Shown here: positions 7,021 through 15,076 of the stretch, piece after piece
Position numbering within the stretch: position 1 is the stretch's first letter
Layout: each line of letters opens with the position of its first letter
From: an uncultured Spartobacteria bacterium
GTDB taxonomy: Bacteria > Verrucomicrobiota > Verrucomicrobiia > Chthoniobacterales > JAATET01
Direction: 5' to 3'
Assembly: GCA_937901895.1 (NCBI GenBank)
Contig: CALGTD010000046.1
Location: 1 to 25,481, forward strand
DNA length: 25,481 nucleotides
Made by a program: the position numbers and the translations under genes
Notes under the pieces: generated by a model
Database searches by the model: none
Told to the model about the DNA's origin: nothing
Seen by the model: only the letters and a program-made list of their open reading frames with translations

Positions 7021-8520
7021 CTATTGGCGGATGACGGTCAGCTTCAGTTCCTTCGACGTGCTCCCATTCGGAAGCGTTGCGCGGACGAAGACAAAATTCT
7101 TTCCCGGCTTCACTTTCGCCGTGAGCGTCCACTTCGATGTCCCCTTCGCAGGCTTGAATGCCCCCTTTTTCCCGACGCGGAATTCGACTTTGAAGTCCGA
7201 GCCGCCCGCGCACGAGCCAGCCAGCTTCACCTTTCCCTTCGTCGTTTTGACCTTCTTCGGCCCCGATTGTTTGACTGCGGAAGGCAGTGTCCCCTGCCCC
7301 GGAGTGGTTCCTTGCTGCATCCGGAAAATCGTGCCCGCGTCCGCGGTGCCACCTATGGTGGTGATTCCGACAAAGGCGAGAGGACTGGTCTCCACCAATG
7401 CCGTGGCGAAAACTCCCCGATCACCGGTCATTGGCAGGATCGATTGCAACCCCGTTCCATCGGGATCGACCCGTGAGATCCGACCGTTCTCGAACGATGC
7501 TCCCGCGGTAACGTCCGCCTGCGCACCGTAAATTTTTCCGTCCGAAGCCACTGCAAGGACGCTGAAGAAACTGGCGATGGCGGTTTGCGAGGTAAGATCT
7601 CCGATCTGCGCGTAACCTTCGGTGAAGTCGAATTCGAAGAGAATGTTGGTCTTCCCGGTGAACGTCTTGCTGAACGTCGTGCCGACAAGCTGGGAGTCGG
7701 ACGCCTTGACGAGTCCCTGCGGTGAAAGTTAGGCAGCCGAAAACGCATGCAACGTCTCGTATCCCGAGCCGTCCTTGCCGATCCGGTAAAGCACACCGAA
7801 CCCCGCCCCTCCGGACATCGTGATGCCATGGAGCTTTCCGTCGGGACCTTCGATCGGCACTCCCAAGGCTTCGCCGAGCCCCTGACTGGCGAAATTGAAA
7901 ACTGGAGCGACCGTCGCGACGCCGGATTCGGCAATCGTAATCGAAAAGAGCGTGCCGGCTCCCGAGGTGCCTCCCGCACGCGTGACTCCGAAGATGCGTC
8001 CATCGCCCGCTTTTCTCAAACCGTCCGTCGGCCGCCGGCCCGTGGTGCCGGCTCCGTTCGTCGCATCGAACTGCTTCACCACTTCGAAGTCCGAGCCGTC
8101 CTTGTCGATCCGGAATACGGTTCCGGAGCCCTGCCCTCCAAGTCCCGGCGCAACAAGCCCTCCATCGAAACAGACGCCATAGAGCCGGCCATCATTGCCC
8201 TCCGCAAGCGGTCCGGAAGGACTGGCGCCTTCCTCGTCGTCATCGAACGCGTGCAGGACCTGAAACCCCGAGCCATCTGGATTGATGCGGTAAAGAACGC
8301 CCGTCGCAAAACCGGGAGACTCTCCGCCAAATGCCATTGTCCCATAAAGAAACCCATCGCTGGCCCGAATCAATCCGCTCGGGCCACCGCCGGTCGCGAA
8401 GTTACAGTCCCGTAAACGCGTGTAGGCAACCTGCGCCTGCACGGCTGGAAGGAACGAAACGAGGACGGCGAAAGCTGCCACGACGGCGCAGCGACACCCG
8501 AAAGGGGGTCGAAGGTTCAT
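7021..8520 (-). pseudogene. Secreted GloVer tandem-repeat protein interrupted by one in-frame stop
   Basis: One 500-codon frame is broken by a single TAA at 7729-7731 (codon 264). Before it is a signal peptide (hydrophobic core AVVAAFAVLVSFLPAVQAQ) and several repeats of the type GLIxAxDGxLYGT-x-GG-x-GVLYRINPDGSGFQVLHAF, which is the GloVer motif. After it the same frame continues with more repeat (LSPQGLVKASDSQLVGTTF, VASDGKIYGAQADV, ISRVDPDG, GGTADAGTIFRM). A C-terminal beta-sandwich-like region rich in Lys and Gly follows and ends KELKLTVIRQ. The stop falls inside a repeat exactly where the motif should run on (LHAFSAA-stop-LSPQGLV), so the parts belong together. A recent nonsense mutation or a sequencing error is most likely. 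The role of such proteins is unknown; they are probably exported. The gene sits between argD and argF. Confidence 0.8.
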
Positions 8521-8548
8521 GAAAGCAGGCTAGTATGCCTGAAAAACT

Positions 8549-9805
8549 TTAGGCCAGCTTGATTTCAGGCGACATCAAGACGCTCGCAAGAATTCCCAAC
8601 GCCGCATCGAGATTGGCCCCGGAAATATTGAGAGGCGGCAAAAACCGAATCGTCGATGCTCCAGCCGGCACCACCAGCAAGCCGGCGTGCATCAGTCGCT
8701 CGGTGAGAACGATCGACGCCATGCGACCGTCATCGGAGACACCGATGCGTGCGTTGAAATCGCCGACGACCTCCATCCCGATCATCAAACCCAGTGCGCG
8801 CACCTCCCGCACGAGCGGCGAGTTCAACGCCCGGAGCTTCTGCGCAAACCGCTCGCCCATCTCCTTTGCGTTTCGCAACAGATCCTTCTCCTCGATTTCG
8901 TCCAGCACGGCGAGCGAAGCGGCGCACATCACGGGATTTCCTCCGTATGTGGTGCCGTGGGTGCCGGGTCCCAGAAGGTCGCAGAGCGGTCCGCGCTCGT
9001 CGAACGCTCGCGCGCGCGCCCAAAACGCACCGAGAGGAAATCCGTTCGCGATTCCTTTTGCCCAGCTGATTCCATCGGGAGTCACTCCCTCCGGCACGAT
9101 CGACTTCCACCCGCACCAGTCGCCGGTTCGGCCAAGGCCGCACTGCACCTCGTCGAACAGCAAAAGGAGGTTGTGTGCATCGCAAAGTTCCCGCAAGCCC
9201 CGCAGAAACTCCGGCTTTGCAAGGTGAATCCCGCTCTCGCCCTGGATCGGCTCCACGAGGATCGCCACCGTCTTCGGACCGATGGCCGTGCGCATCGCCT
9301 CGAGGTCGTTGGCCGGAACATGCACGAATCCCGGCAGCAACGGCTCGAACCCCTTTTTCACCTTGTCCTGTCCCGTCGCGGAAATGCCGGCCATCGTCCG
9401 GCCGTGAAAGGAATTCGTCAGTGTGAGGATCTCGTAGCGACCGGTCGCGCTGCCAAACTTCCGCGCGAGCTTGATCAGCCCTTCGTTCGCCTCCGCCCCG
9501 CTGTTGCAGAAGAACACCTTTCCCGGCTCCCCAACGTGCCGGACAAGTCGCTCCGCGAGATGCGCCTGCGGAAGGGTCCGGTAAAGATTCGATGAATGCA
9601 CCAGCGTTGCCGCCTGCTTCGAAATCGCCTCCGTCACGCGCGGGTGCGCATGCCCGATCGAGCACACCGCGATGCCCGCACCGAAATCGATCAACTCGCG
9701 ACCTTCCTCCGTCCACACCCGGCATCCCTCGCCACGCGCGATCGTGAGATCGAAGCGGCCGTAGTTCGGAATAACGAATTGGTCGAAGAGACTGCGGGTA
9801 TTCAC
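8549..9805 (-). CDS. argD: Acetylornithine aminotransferase
   Basis: This PLP-dependent class III aminotransferase interconverts N-acetylornithine and N-acetylglutamate semialdehyde in arginine synthesis. The 418-residue product shows FFCNSGAEANEGLIKLARK (cofactor phosphate region, 98-116), NSFHGRTMAGISATGQ, LLLFDEVQCGLGRTG (D218 at the pyridine nitrogen) and the Schiff-base lysine K250 in SWAKGIANGFPLGA. THGTTYGGNPVMCAASLAVLD follows. The start is GTG at 9805, preceded by AAAGGTGA at good spacing. It could act on related substrates such as succinyl-diaminopimelate, as many ArgD enzymes do. argF 1.6 kb downstream supports the arginine role. Confidence 0.94.
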   Translation of the reverse strand: MNTRSLFDQFVIPNYGRFDLTIARGEGCRVWTEEGRELIDFGAGIAVCSIGHAHPRVTEAISKQAATLVHSSNLYRTLPQAHLAERLVRHVGEPGKVFFCNSGAEANEGLIKLARKFGSATGRYEILTLTNSFHGRTMAGISATGQDKVKKGFEPLLPGFVHVPANDLEAMRTAIGPKTVAILVEPIQGESGIHLAKPEFLRGLRELCDAHNLLLLFDEVQCGLGRTGDWCGWKSIVPEGVTPDGISWAKGIANGFPLGAFWARARAFDERGPLCDLLGPGTHGTTYGGNPVMCAASLAVLDEIEEKDLLRNAKEMGERFAQKLRALNSPLVREVRALGLMIGMEVVGDFNARIGVSDDGRMASIVLTERLMHAGLLVVPAGASTIRFLPPLNISGANLDAALGILASVLMSPEIKLA

Positions 9806-9849
9806 GCGGTCACCTTTTCGCGAAACCCGGCGGGATTGAAATGAAAAAC

Positions 9850-12054
9850 CTAGAGAAGCTCCGGCTGACCTGGCTGTGCATCGGAAGTCCCGACCAGCGC
9901 AAGGAACGCCGCCTCGTCAAGGATCTTCACGCCAAGCTCCTGCGCCTTTGTCAGCTTGGATCCCGCGTCGGTCCCGACAAGGAGATAGTCCGTCGATTTG
10001 CTCACGGAGCCGGTGACCTTTCCGCCCAAGGCGCGAATCCGTTCGGCAAACTCCTCGCGCGGTTTACTCAACGTGCCCGTGATGACGAAGGTTTTGCCTG
10101 CAAGCGTTCCGTTTTCGGCAACGCTCTCCGCCCGAGCTTCCACCTCGGGGCGGATTCCGTATTCATCGAAACGGTCCAGCGTCCTGCGACCTTCCTCGCT
10201 GGAAAACCAGCGAACCGCCGCGGCTGCGGCAACCGGGCCGATGGCGGTATTGACGTCGCGCGGGTGCTTCGCCCCCTTTGACTTTCGGGCGGCACCGGCG
10301 GCGAGGAGCTTTTCGCCGAGGGCATCTGCCTCCCGGTTGCGAACTTCGCGTTCCTCCTTCGACAGACCTTTTTGTGAAACGAGTTCATCGAGCCGGACGA
10401 TGTCGCGCAGAATTTCCGAATCGGCGACAGCCCGGATGTCCGGGTGAAGCGCGGCGATGTCGCGCGCGGTGACCGCACCGATTTCAGGAATGGCGAGCGC
10501 GTGAAGCCAGCGCCAGAGCGGCATCGTCTTTGCGCGGTCGAGCGCGGCCAGGAGCTTGGTCGCGTTCTTTTCCCCAAACGTGTGCGGCTCTTCGTCGGTG
10601 CCGAGATTGAGCGGGGCCAGATCGGCAAGCGTGAGGCCGAACAGGTCGAGCGGGGTGCGAACCATTCCTTTCTCGACCAGCTTGAGAGCGAGTTTGTCGC
10701 CGAGCCCCTCGATGTCGAGCGCACCGCGCATCGCGAAGTGTTCGAGAAGACGACTGAGCTGCGCAGGACAGTGGAGGTTCACGCAACGCACCGCAACGAA
10801 CCCCTCTTCACGCACGACGGCCTCGCCACAGGCCGGGCAGTGGTCCGGCATCCTGAAGACGACTTCGTCACCCGTGCGAAGGTCGGAGCGAACCATGACC
10901 ACCGCGGGAATGACCTCCCCCGCCTTTTCGATGACAACCGTATCGCCGATCCGGATGTCCTTCCGCCGGATCTCCTCCTCGTTGTGCAACGTCGCCCGCG
11001 CCACCGTGCTTCCGCTGACAAAGACGGGCTCGAGTTCCGCAACCGGCGTAAGCACGCCCGTTCGGCCGACCTGCACCGTGATGTCGCGCAGTTTCGTCTC
11101 CGCACGCTCGGGCTCATACTTGTAGGCGATCGCCCAGCGCGGCGCCTTGCTCGTGGATCCCAACGCCCGCTGCTGCTCAAGACGGTTGACCTTCAACACC
11201 GCACCGTCGGTCTCGAACACGAAGTCGTGCCGCACGGCTCCAAGTTCGCGAATAGCCGCCAGCGCGCCTTCCACGTCGGTCGCCAACCGCTGCCAGCCGG
11301 TCACGGGCATCCCCCACGCGACGAGCCAGTCCATGAACTCGCTCTGGGTGTCGGGATTTTTCCCATCGAGCAACCCGAATGCATAAAAAACGGCATCCAG
11401 GCCCCGGGTCGCCACGAGCCGGGAGTCGAGCTGCTTGAGTGACCCAGCGGCGGCATTTCGCGGATTCGCAAACGCCGGCAGTCCCTGCTCATCGCGTTCT
11501 GCATTGATCCGCGCAAACTCCTTTTTCGGCAGATAGATCTCGCCGCGGATCTCGATCCGCTCCGGCGCGTCATTCGCAAGCTCGACTGGGATCGAACGAA
11601 TCGTCCGCACGTTCGCAGTGACATCGTCACCCGTGGTGCCGTCACCGCGCGTCGCCGCGCGCACGAGGCGGCCGCCCTCATACAGCAACGAGATCGCCAC
11701 ACCATCCACCTTTGGTTCGACCGTGAGCGCCACCTCCTCTCCCGGCAGCAACCGGTGCAGACGTTTCACAAAATCGGCGACCTCTTCCTCCGAATACGTA
11801 TTGTCCAGGCTCTGCATCCGCACGAGATGCTGCGCCTGGGAGAATGCCTCGAGCGTGCGAGCTCCCACCGTCCGCGTCGGCGAATCCTCGGACGCTAACT
11901 CGGGATGCGCCCGCTCGAGATCGACCAGTTCGCGATAAAGCGCGTCGTATTCGCGGTCGGAAATCTCGGGAGCGAACTGCTCGTAGTAGAGTCGGTTATG
12001 CCGCTCGATCTGCGCCCGCAGCCCGGCGATTCGTGTTCGCACGTCGTCTTGCAT
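9850..12054 (-). CDS. ligA: NAD-dependent DNA ligase LigA
   Basis: LigA seals DNA nicks in replication and repair using NAD. The 734-residue product reads: Ia domain (1-70, HNRLYYEQFAPEISDREYDALYREL), adenylation domain with SLDNTYSEEEV and the KVDG motif (nucleophile K115), GEIYLPKKEF, ETDGAVLKVN and WAIAYKYEPE. Then come an OB fold, a Cys4 zinc finger (C406, C409, C424, C429), helix-hairpin-helix repeats (about 440-630) and a C-terminal BRCT domain (about 650-720, LAGKTFVITGTLSKPREEF). It is longer than the common length of about 670 because of an extra charged segment within the HhH region (about 545-605, with QKGLSKEEREVRNREADALGEK). The ATG at 12054 lies inside the 3' end of the VanZ-like gene. 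Confidence 0.96.
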   Translation of the reverse strand: MQDDVRTRIAGLRAQIERHNRLYYEQFAPEISDREYDALYRELVDLERAHPELASEDSPTRTVGARTLEAFSQAQHLVRMQSLDNTYSEEEVADFVKRLHRLLPGEEVALTVEPKVDGVAISLLYEGGRLVRAATRGDGTTGDDVTANVRTIRSIPVELANDAPERIEIRGEIYLPKKEFARINAERDEQGLPAFANPRNAAAGSLKQLDSRLVATRGLDAVFYAFGLLDGKNPDTQSEFMDWLVAWGMPVTGWQRLATDVEGALAAIRELGAVRHDFVFETDGAVLKVNRLEQQRALGSTSKAPRWAIAYKYEPERAETKLRDITVQVGRTGVLTPVAELEPVFVSGSTVARATLHNEEEIRRKDIRIGDTVVIEKAGEVIPAVVMVRSDLRTGDEVVFRMPDHCPACGEAVVREEGFVAVRCVNLHCPAQLSRLLEHFAMRGALDIEGLGDKLALKLVEKGMVRTPLDLFGLTLADLAPLNLGTDEEPHTFGEKNATKLLAALDRAKTMPLWRWLHALAIPEIGAVTARDIAALHPDIRAVADSEILRDIVRLDELVSQKGLSKEEREVRNREADALGEKLLAAGAARKSKGAKHPRDVNTAIGPVAAAAAVRWFSSEEGRRTLDRFDEYGIRPEVEARAESVAENGTLAGKTFVITGTLSKPREEFAERIRALGGKVTGSVSKSTDYLLVGTDAGSKLTKAQELGVKILDEAAFLALVGTSDAQPGQPELL

Positions 12055-12499
12055 GGAAAAAGCACACGCAGGCTACACCAATCGCCGCACCGATTGCATC
12101 CGCGCAGATATCACCGCGGTCCATCCCGCTGCGTCCGGGTGTAAAAAGCTGATGATATTCGTCCAGCACGCCGACCGCGACCATTGCCCCCCACGCCAGC
12201 AGGCCACACACCGCAACCGGCAGCCGCAGCGTCCCGAGCAATGCCAGCGTGAACGGGACCGCTCCCGAGAAAAACAATACGAAGTGCACGCTCTTGTCCG
12301 CCCAGGTGAATGGTGTTTCTCCGAAATGTTTCCCTGGAATGGACGAGAGCACGTAAAGCGCGATGAACCAGCCCGCAAACGCCCACCAGCCAATCGTCGG
12401 CATCCGAAGACGACCCGTTCCAATTTTGCCGGAGTCCGGGGGCGTTTGGACATCCTTCCTGTCCGACGCGGTCTTCGGTTCGAAGTTTGGCACGGGCAT
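11996..12499 (-). CDS. VanZ-family membrane protein
   Basis: This 167-residue integral membrane protein has about four hydrophobic segments: WAFAGWFIALYVLSS, HFVLFFSGAVPFTLALLG, AVCGLLAWGAMVAVGVL and ADAIGAAIGVACVCFF. The VanZ-like signature is DEYHQLFTPGRSGMDRGDICADAIG, after the ADKSVHF motif. VanZ-like proteins are linked to envelope stress or low-level glycopeptide resistance in some bacteria, but most have no known role. A polar stretch of about 32 residues precedes the first segment; ATG at 12403 (MPTIGWW) is an alternative start that removes it. The 3' end overlaps ligA by 59 bases, which suggests co-expression. Confidence 0.8.
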   Translation of the reverse strand: MPVPNFEPKTASDRKDVQTPPDSGKIGTGRLRMPTIGWWAFAGWFIALYVLSSIPGKHFGETPFTWADKSVHFVLFFSGAVPFTLALLGTLRLPVAVCGLLAWGAMVAVGVLDEYHQLFTPGRSGMDRGDICADAIGAAIGVACVCFFHARRRANTNRRAAGADRAA

Positions 12500-12527
12500 T
12501 GCTTTTCTACTTGGCCGTATTCAGGAG

Positions 12528-12602
12528 GCAGCCCGGCTGGAATAGGGCATTCGGCAAATGTCTTTGGGGGGAGCTTTTGCCAGGGTTTTCCGGCCGGGCT
12601 GC
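12528..12602. repeat. Long nested inverted repeat between the VOC gene and the VanZ-like gene
   Basis: The arms 12528-12542 (GCAGCCCGGCTGGAA) and 12588-12602 (TTCCGGCCGGGCTGC) pair over 15 bases with one G-U. Inside the 45-base loop GGCAAA (12553-12558) pairs with TTTGCC (12576-12581). It lies 8 bases past the VOC gene stop and 29 bases upstream of the VanZ-like ATG, both on the minus strand. It could end the VOC transcript or structure the leader of the long minus-strand run. No T-run follows on the minus strand, so a classical intrinsic terminator is not shown. Confidence 0.6.
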
Positions 12603-12609
12603 GATCTCT

Positions 12610-12987
12610 TCAGGCCTTCTGAATCAACTCGACCTCGTAGCCTTCCGGCGCATCGATAAACGCGATCACCGAGCCGCTCGATGTCCTGGTCGGTCCGTCG
12701 CTGAGCGGATAGCCCAGCGCTTCCGCGTGCTTCGCAAACGCCTCGATGTCATCGACCTCGAACGCAAGATGCGTCAGATCCGGCCCCACCTGCACGGGCC
12801 CGCTTTCGTCGAACTTGCAAATCTCGATTTCCTCCTCGCTGCCGGGGGTTTTCAGAAATACGAGTTCCGAACCCCGCGGACTCTTCGACCGGCGATCGAT
12901 CGTCAGACCGAGCACCTTCGTGTAGAAATCCAGGGTGCGCTCAAGGTCGCTGACACGATAGCGGGTGTGCAGAAGTTTTTTGACCAT
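12610..12987 (-). CDS. Glyoxalase I-like VOC metalloprotein
   Basis: This 125-residue vicinal-oxygen-chelate protein resembles lactoylglutathione lyase (GloA), which isomerises the methylglyoxal-glutathione hemithioacetal. The two beta-alpha-beta-beta-beta halves are visible. All four metal ligand positions are filled: H7 (LLHTRYRV), E55 (EEEIEICKF), H73 (LTHLAFEV) and E120 (GYEVELIQ). LERTLDFYTKVLGLTIDRR is typical of glyoxalase I. The length and ligands favour glyoxalase I, but substrate assignment within the VOC superfamily by sequence alone is uncertain, and the organism's thiol is unknown. The ATG at 12987 diverges from the sanA-like gene across 97 bases that must hold both promoters. 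Confidence 0.85.
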   Translation of the reverse strand: MVKKLLHTRYRVSDLERTLDFYTKVLGLTIDRRSKSPRGSELVFLKTPGSEEEIEICKFDESGPVQVGPDLTHLAFEVDDIEAFAKHAEALGYPLSDGPTRTSSGSVIAFIDAPEGYEVELIQKA

Positions 12988-13084
12988 GGCTGCAGCCTAC
13001 ACGCATCCGCGACCTCTTCCAGCATTCGCCGCAAGTCATCGCTTGTCAGTCCTCGCAGGAACGTCGACCGTGGAAACTTCCACC

Positions 13085-13747
13085 ATGCGGAGATTGGTCG
13101 CGCGTTTCACAAAACTCACCGCCGCACTGGCCGCCCTCGCCGTGCTTGCGTGGATCGCCTGCGAGGCCGCCGTCGAGATCGCGTCGGCCGGTCGTTGCTA
13201 CGACGATCTCTCGAAACTTCCCGCACGTCCCGCGGCTCTTGTGCTCGGCACGGCGAAATTTGTCCGCGGTGGTCGCGAGAATATCCACTATCGCTATCGC
13301 ATCGATGCCGCCGCCAGGCTCTTCCGCGCAGGAAAGGTCCGGCGGATCATCGTCAGCGGCAACGGCTCCGAAGCCCACTACAACGAGCCGCTGCAAATGC
13401 AGGAGGATCTTGTCAAACTTGGCGTGCCCGCCGATCGGATCATTCGCGACGATGCCGGGCTCCGCACGCTCGACTCCGTCGTCCGGGCCTCCACCGTGTT
13501 CGACCAGCCCGATTGCATCGTCGTGTCCCAGCCTTCGCACAACGAACGCGCCATTTTTCTCGACCGCGCCATGGGAGGCAAAATGATCGCCTGGAACGCC
13601 CGGAACGTTCCCTTCACAGTGGATCCCCGCACCGCCGTGCGGGAACGCCTTGCCCGCATCCTCGCCGTCCTCGACGTCACCGTGCTCGACAACCACCGCG
13701 CGATCTCCGATTCCTCCCCCATCCGCACCGCCTCCGCTCCCCGTTGA
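13085..13747 (+). CDS. SanA/YdcF-family (DUF218) membrane-anchored protein
   Basis: This 220-residue protein has one N-terminal membrane anchor (about residues 10-33, TAALAALAVLAWIACEAA) and an outward-facing DUF218 domain. Family blocks are AALVLGTAKFVRGGRENIHYRYRIDAAARLFRAGK, RRIIVSGNGSEAHYNEPLQMQEDLVKLGVPADRI, DDAGLRTLDSVVRASTVF and CIVVSQPSHNERAIFLDRAMG. The GTAKFVRGG...YRYRIDAA pattern is closest to SanA, an inner-membrane protein tied to envelope barrier function and vancomycin sensitivity in E. coli. I chose the ATG at 13085 because it places the anchor at the N-terminus. Five bases separate its stop from the ABC ATPase start, so the two are likely one transcript. Confidence 0.87.
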   Translation: MRRLVARFTKLTAALAALAVLAWIACEAAVEIASAGRCYDDLSKLPARPAALVLGTAKFVRGGRENIHYRYRIDAAARLFRAGKVRRIIVSGNGSEAHYNEPLQMQEDLVKLGVPADRIIRDDAGLRTLDSVVRASTVFDQPDCIVVSQPSHNERAIFLDRAMGGKMIAWNARNVPFTVDPRTAVRERLARILAVLDVTVLDNHRAISDSSPIRTASAPR

Positions 13748-13752
13748 CCTGC

Positions 13753-14430
13753 ATGCCCGATCCGCACACTCCGCAACTTGTCGCCCGCGACCTTTCCCGC
13801 TCCTTTCGCATCGGCTCCCGCTCGATTCAGGTCCTTCGCGGCATCAGCCTCGAAGTGCGGACCGGCGAATCCATCTTTCTGTGCGGGGCCTCCGGCGCCG
13901 GAAAAACCACCCTCCTCTACACGATCGCAGGCCTCGAACGCCCGGAAACCGGCGAGGTCGTTTTCGAAAACAACAACCTCTACAAAATCGGCGACGACCG
14001 GCTCGCACGGTTGCGCAACGCCCGCATGGGCTTTGTCTTCCAGTCCTACCTTCTCCTCCCCGAACTCACCGCCCTCGAAAACGTCCTGGTCCCCGCGATG
14101 ATCTCCGGACGCTCCGCGCACGATCGCGCCTGCGCGCTGCTTGAACGCGTCGGCCTCGCCGACCGCATGCATCATCTTCCCGCCGAACTCAGCGGCGGCG
14201 AGCAACAGCGCGTGGCCATTGCCCGTGCGCTCATCAACGACCCGGGAATCCTTTTCGCGGACGAACCCACCGGTAATCTCGACTCCCAAACGGGCGAATC
14301 CATCGTCGATCTCCTGCTCGGTGTGGTGCGGGACGACCGGCGCACCCTCGTTGTTGTCACGCACGATCAATCCCTCGCCGCCCGCGGCGACCGGATCATC
14401 CGAATCGAGGACGGCCGGATCGCCGTATGA
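13753..14430 (+). CDS. LolD/MacB-type ABC transporter ATP-binding protein
   Basis: This 225-residue ABC ATPase has the short architecture of the LolD/MacB/FtsE group, which powers lipoprotein release or other envelope work rather than classical import. Visible motifs are Walker A GASGAGKT (45-52), Q-loop Q97 in FVFQSYLLLPELTALENVLVP, signature LSGGEQQRVAIARAL (146-160), Walker B ILFADEPTGNLD (D170, E171) and the switch His H204 in VVVTHD. FQSYLLLPELTALENV and DEPTGNLD are typical of this group. No FtsX/MacB-type permease gene is next to it; tRNA-Glu follows directly. The partner permease must be elsewhere. It is probably co-transcribed with the sanA-like gene. Confidence 0.92.
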   Translation: MPDPHTPQLVARDLSRSFRIGSRSIQVLRGISLEVRTGESIFLCGASGAGKTTLLYTIAGLERPETGEVVFENNNLYKIGDDRLARLRNARMGFVFQSYLLLPELTALENVLVPAMISGRSAHDRACALLERVGLADRMHHLPAELSGGEQQRVAIARALINDPGILFADEPTGNLDSQTGESIVDLLLGVVRDDRRTLVVVTHDQSLAARGDRIIRIEDGRIAV

Positions 14431-14461
14431 AAACCTTCCAAAAGCCGCACAAAATTCCGGC

Positions 14462-14490
14462 TTGCCTCCCCCGCCCGGGGAACGCATAGT
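14462..14490 (+). promoter_or_regulatory. Possible sigma-70-type promoter of tRNA-Glu
   Basis: TTGCCT (14462-14467) and CATAGT (14485-14490) are separated by 17 bases and lie 13 bases before the mature tRNA-Glu start. Each hexamer matches 4 of 6 consensus bases. The position is right for a tRNA promoter; read-through from the ABC gene is the alternative. Confidence 0.4.
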
Positions 14491-14503
14491 TTCCGGCCCT
14501 TCA

Positions 14504-14579
14504 GACCCTATCGTCCAGTGGCCTAGGACACCGCCCTTTCACGGCGGTAACACGGGTTCGAATCCCGTTAGGGTCGCCA
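14504..14579 (+). tRNA. tRNA-Glu (anticodon TTC)
   Basis: The acceptor strands GACCCTA and TAGGGTC pair over 7 bases. The anticodon stem CCGCC/GGCGG encloses loop CTTTCAC, giving anticodon TTC (Glu). The T arm is ACGGG-TTCGAAT-CCCGT. The discriminator base is G at 14576, and CCA is encoded at 14577-14579. T-rich stretches follow immediately. The reverse strand through this tRNA can be read as a protein, but that is only the well-known spurious antisense frame. Confidence 0.97.
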
Positions 14580-15076
14580 CTTTTTACCCTACTTTTTCTG
14601 AGGTAAAATCCCCGATTTACTCTGTAGAGCGCCGAAAAATCGGGGAATTTCTGGCAATCGAAACCTGTCAGAAGGTGCCCAAAAGTGCCGTCTTTTTTGC
14701 CTAGCATCTGCCTAGCAATCCCAATGCTTTTCTGTTCGAAGCCCCATCTCTAACGGGGAGAATGATCTTTCTACTTTCGCGGGAGTTGTGGTGGGTCATG
14801 TTCGCTTCGCGCGGTTGAGGTGCAAGGCTGAATGCCCTGCGATACGATACGCAGCAGTTCCCGGTGGCCCAAATTGGCCCAAAAACTTTTGGGATGAAGC
14901 GCCATAAATTTCGATGAGGCGATTCCCGAGAGGATGGAACCGGTCGGATTTTTTGGCCCGGCAGCGCCCGCCAGGAGTTCACAAGCATGCGTCTGCACTT
15001 AAAACTGCTGACAGTTGCTGACACTTTTGATCCACCCATTCCCCATAACTCCCTTACTCCAGATGGATGGGAAGAG
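14580..15076. other. Gene-free, A/T-richer spacer between two convergent tRNA genes
   Basis: I see no credible protein gene in these 497 bases. By hand count, 14581-14820 is about 48% GC, against about 62% in a neighbouring coding line. It holds a 10-base perfect inverted repeat TCCCCGATTT/AAATCGGGGA (14609-14618 and 14637-14646, with CTC-TGTA-GAG in the loop). It also has a direct repeat TGCCTAGCA at 14698-14706 and 14709-14717, two TGGCCCAAA copies at 14865-14873 and 14875-14883, and a tandem GCTGACA near 15010. Such a stretch next to a tRNA 3' end may be the remains of an integrated element, but no integrase fragment could be recognised. Confidence 0.6.
14609..14646. repeat. 10-base inverted repeat downstream of tRNA-Glu
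   Basis: TCCCCGATTT (14609-14618) and AAATCGGGGA (14637-14646) are perfect inverted copies around an 18-base loop, itself with a 3-base stem CTC/GAG. It starts 30 bases past the tRNA CCA. It could end tRNA transcription, although no clean T-run follows, or be a recombinase site. The function is unknown. Confidence 0.55.

Noticed and set aside
12487..13752. Upstream extension of the ABC ATPase frame to 647 codons
   Set aside because: It overlaps the sanA-like gene on the same strand and the VOC gene on the other, is Arg-rich nonsense, and the ATPase has a normal start at 13753.
14501..14707. Minus-strand ORF of 68 codons reading PNGIRTRVTAVKGRCPRPLDD
   Set aside because: It is the antisense of tRNA-Glu, a well-known spurious translation; nothing else in it looks coding.
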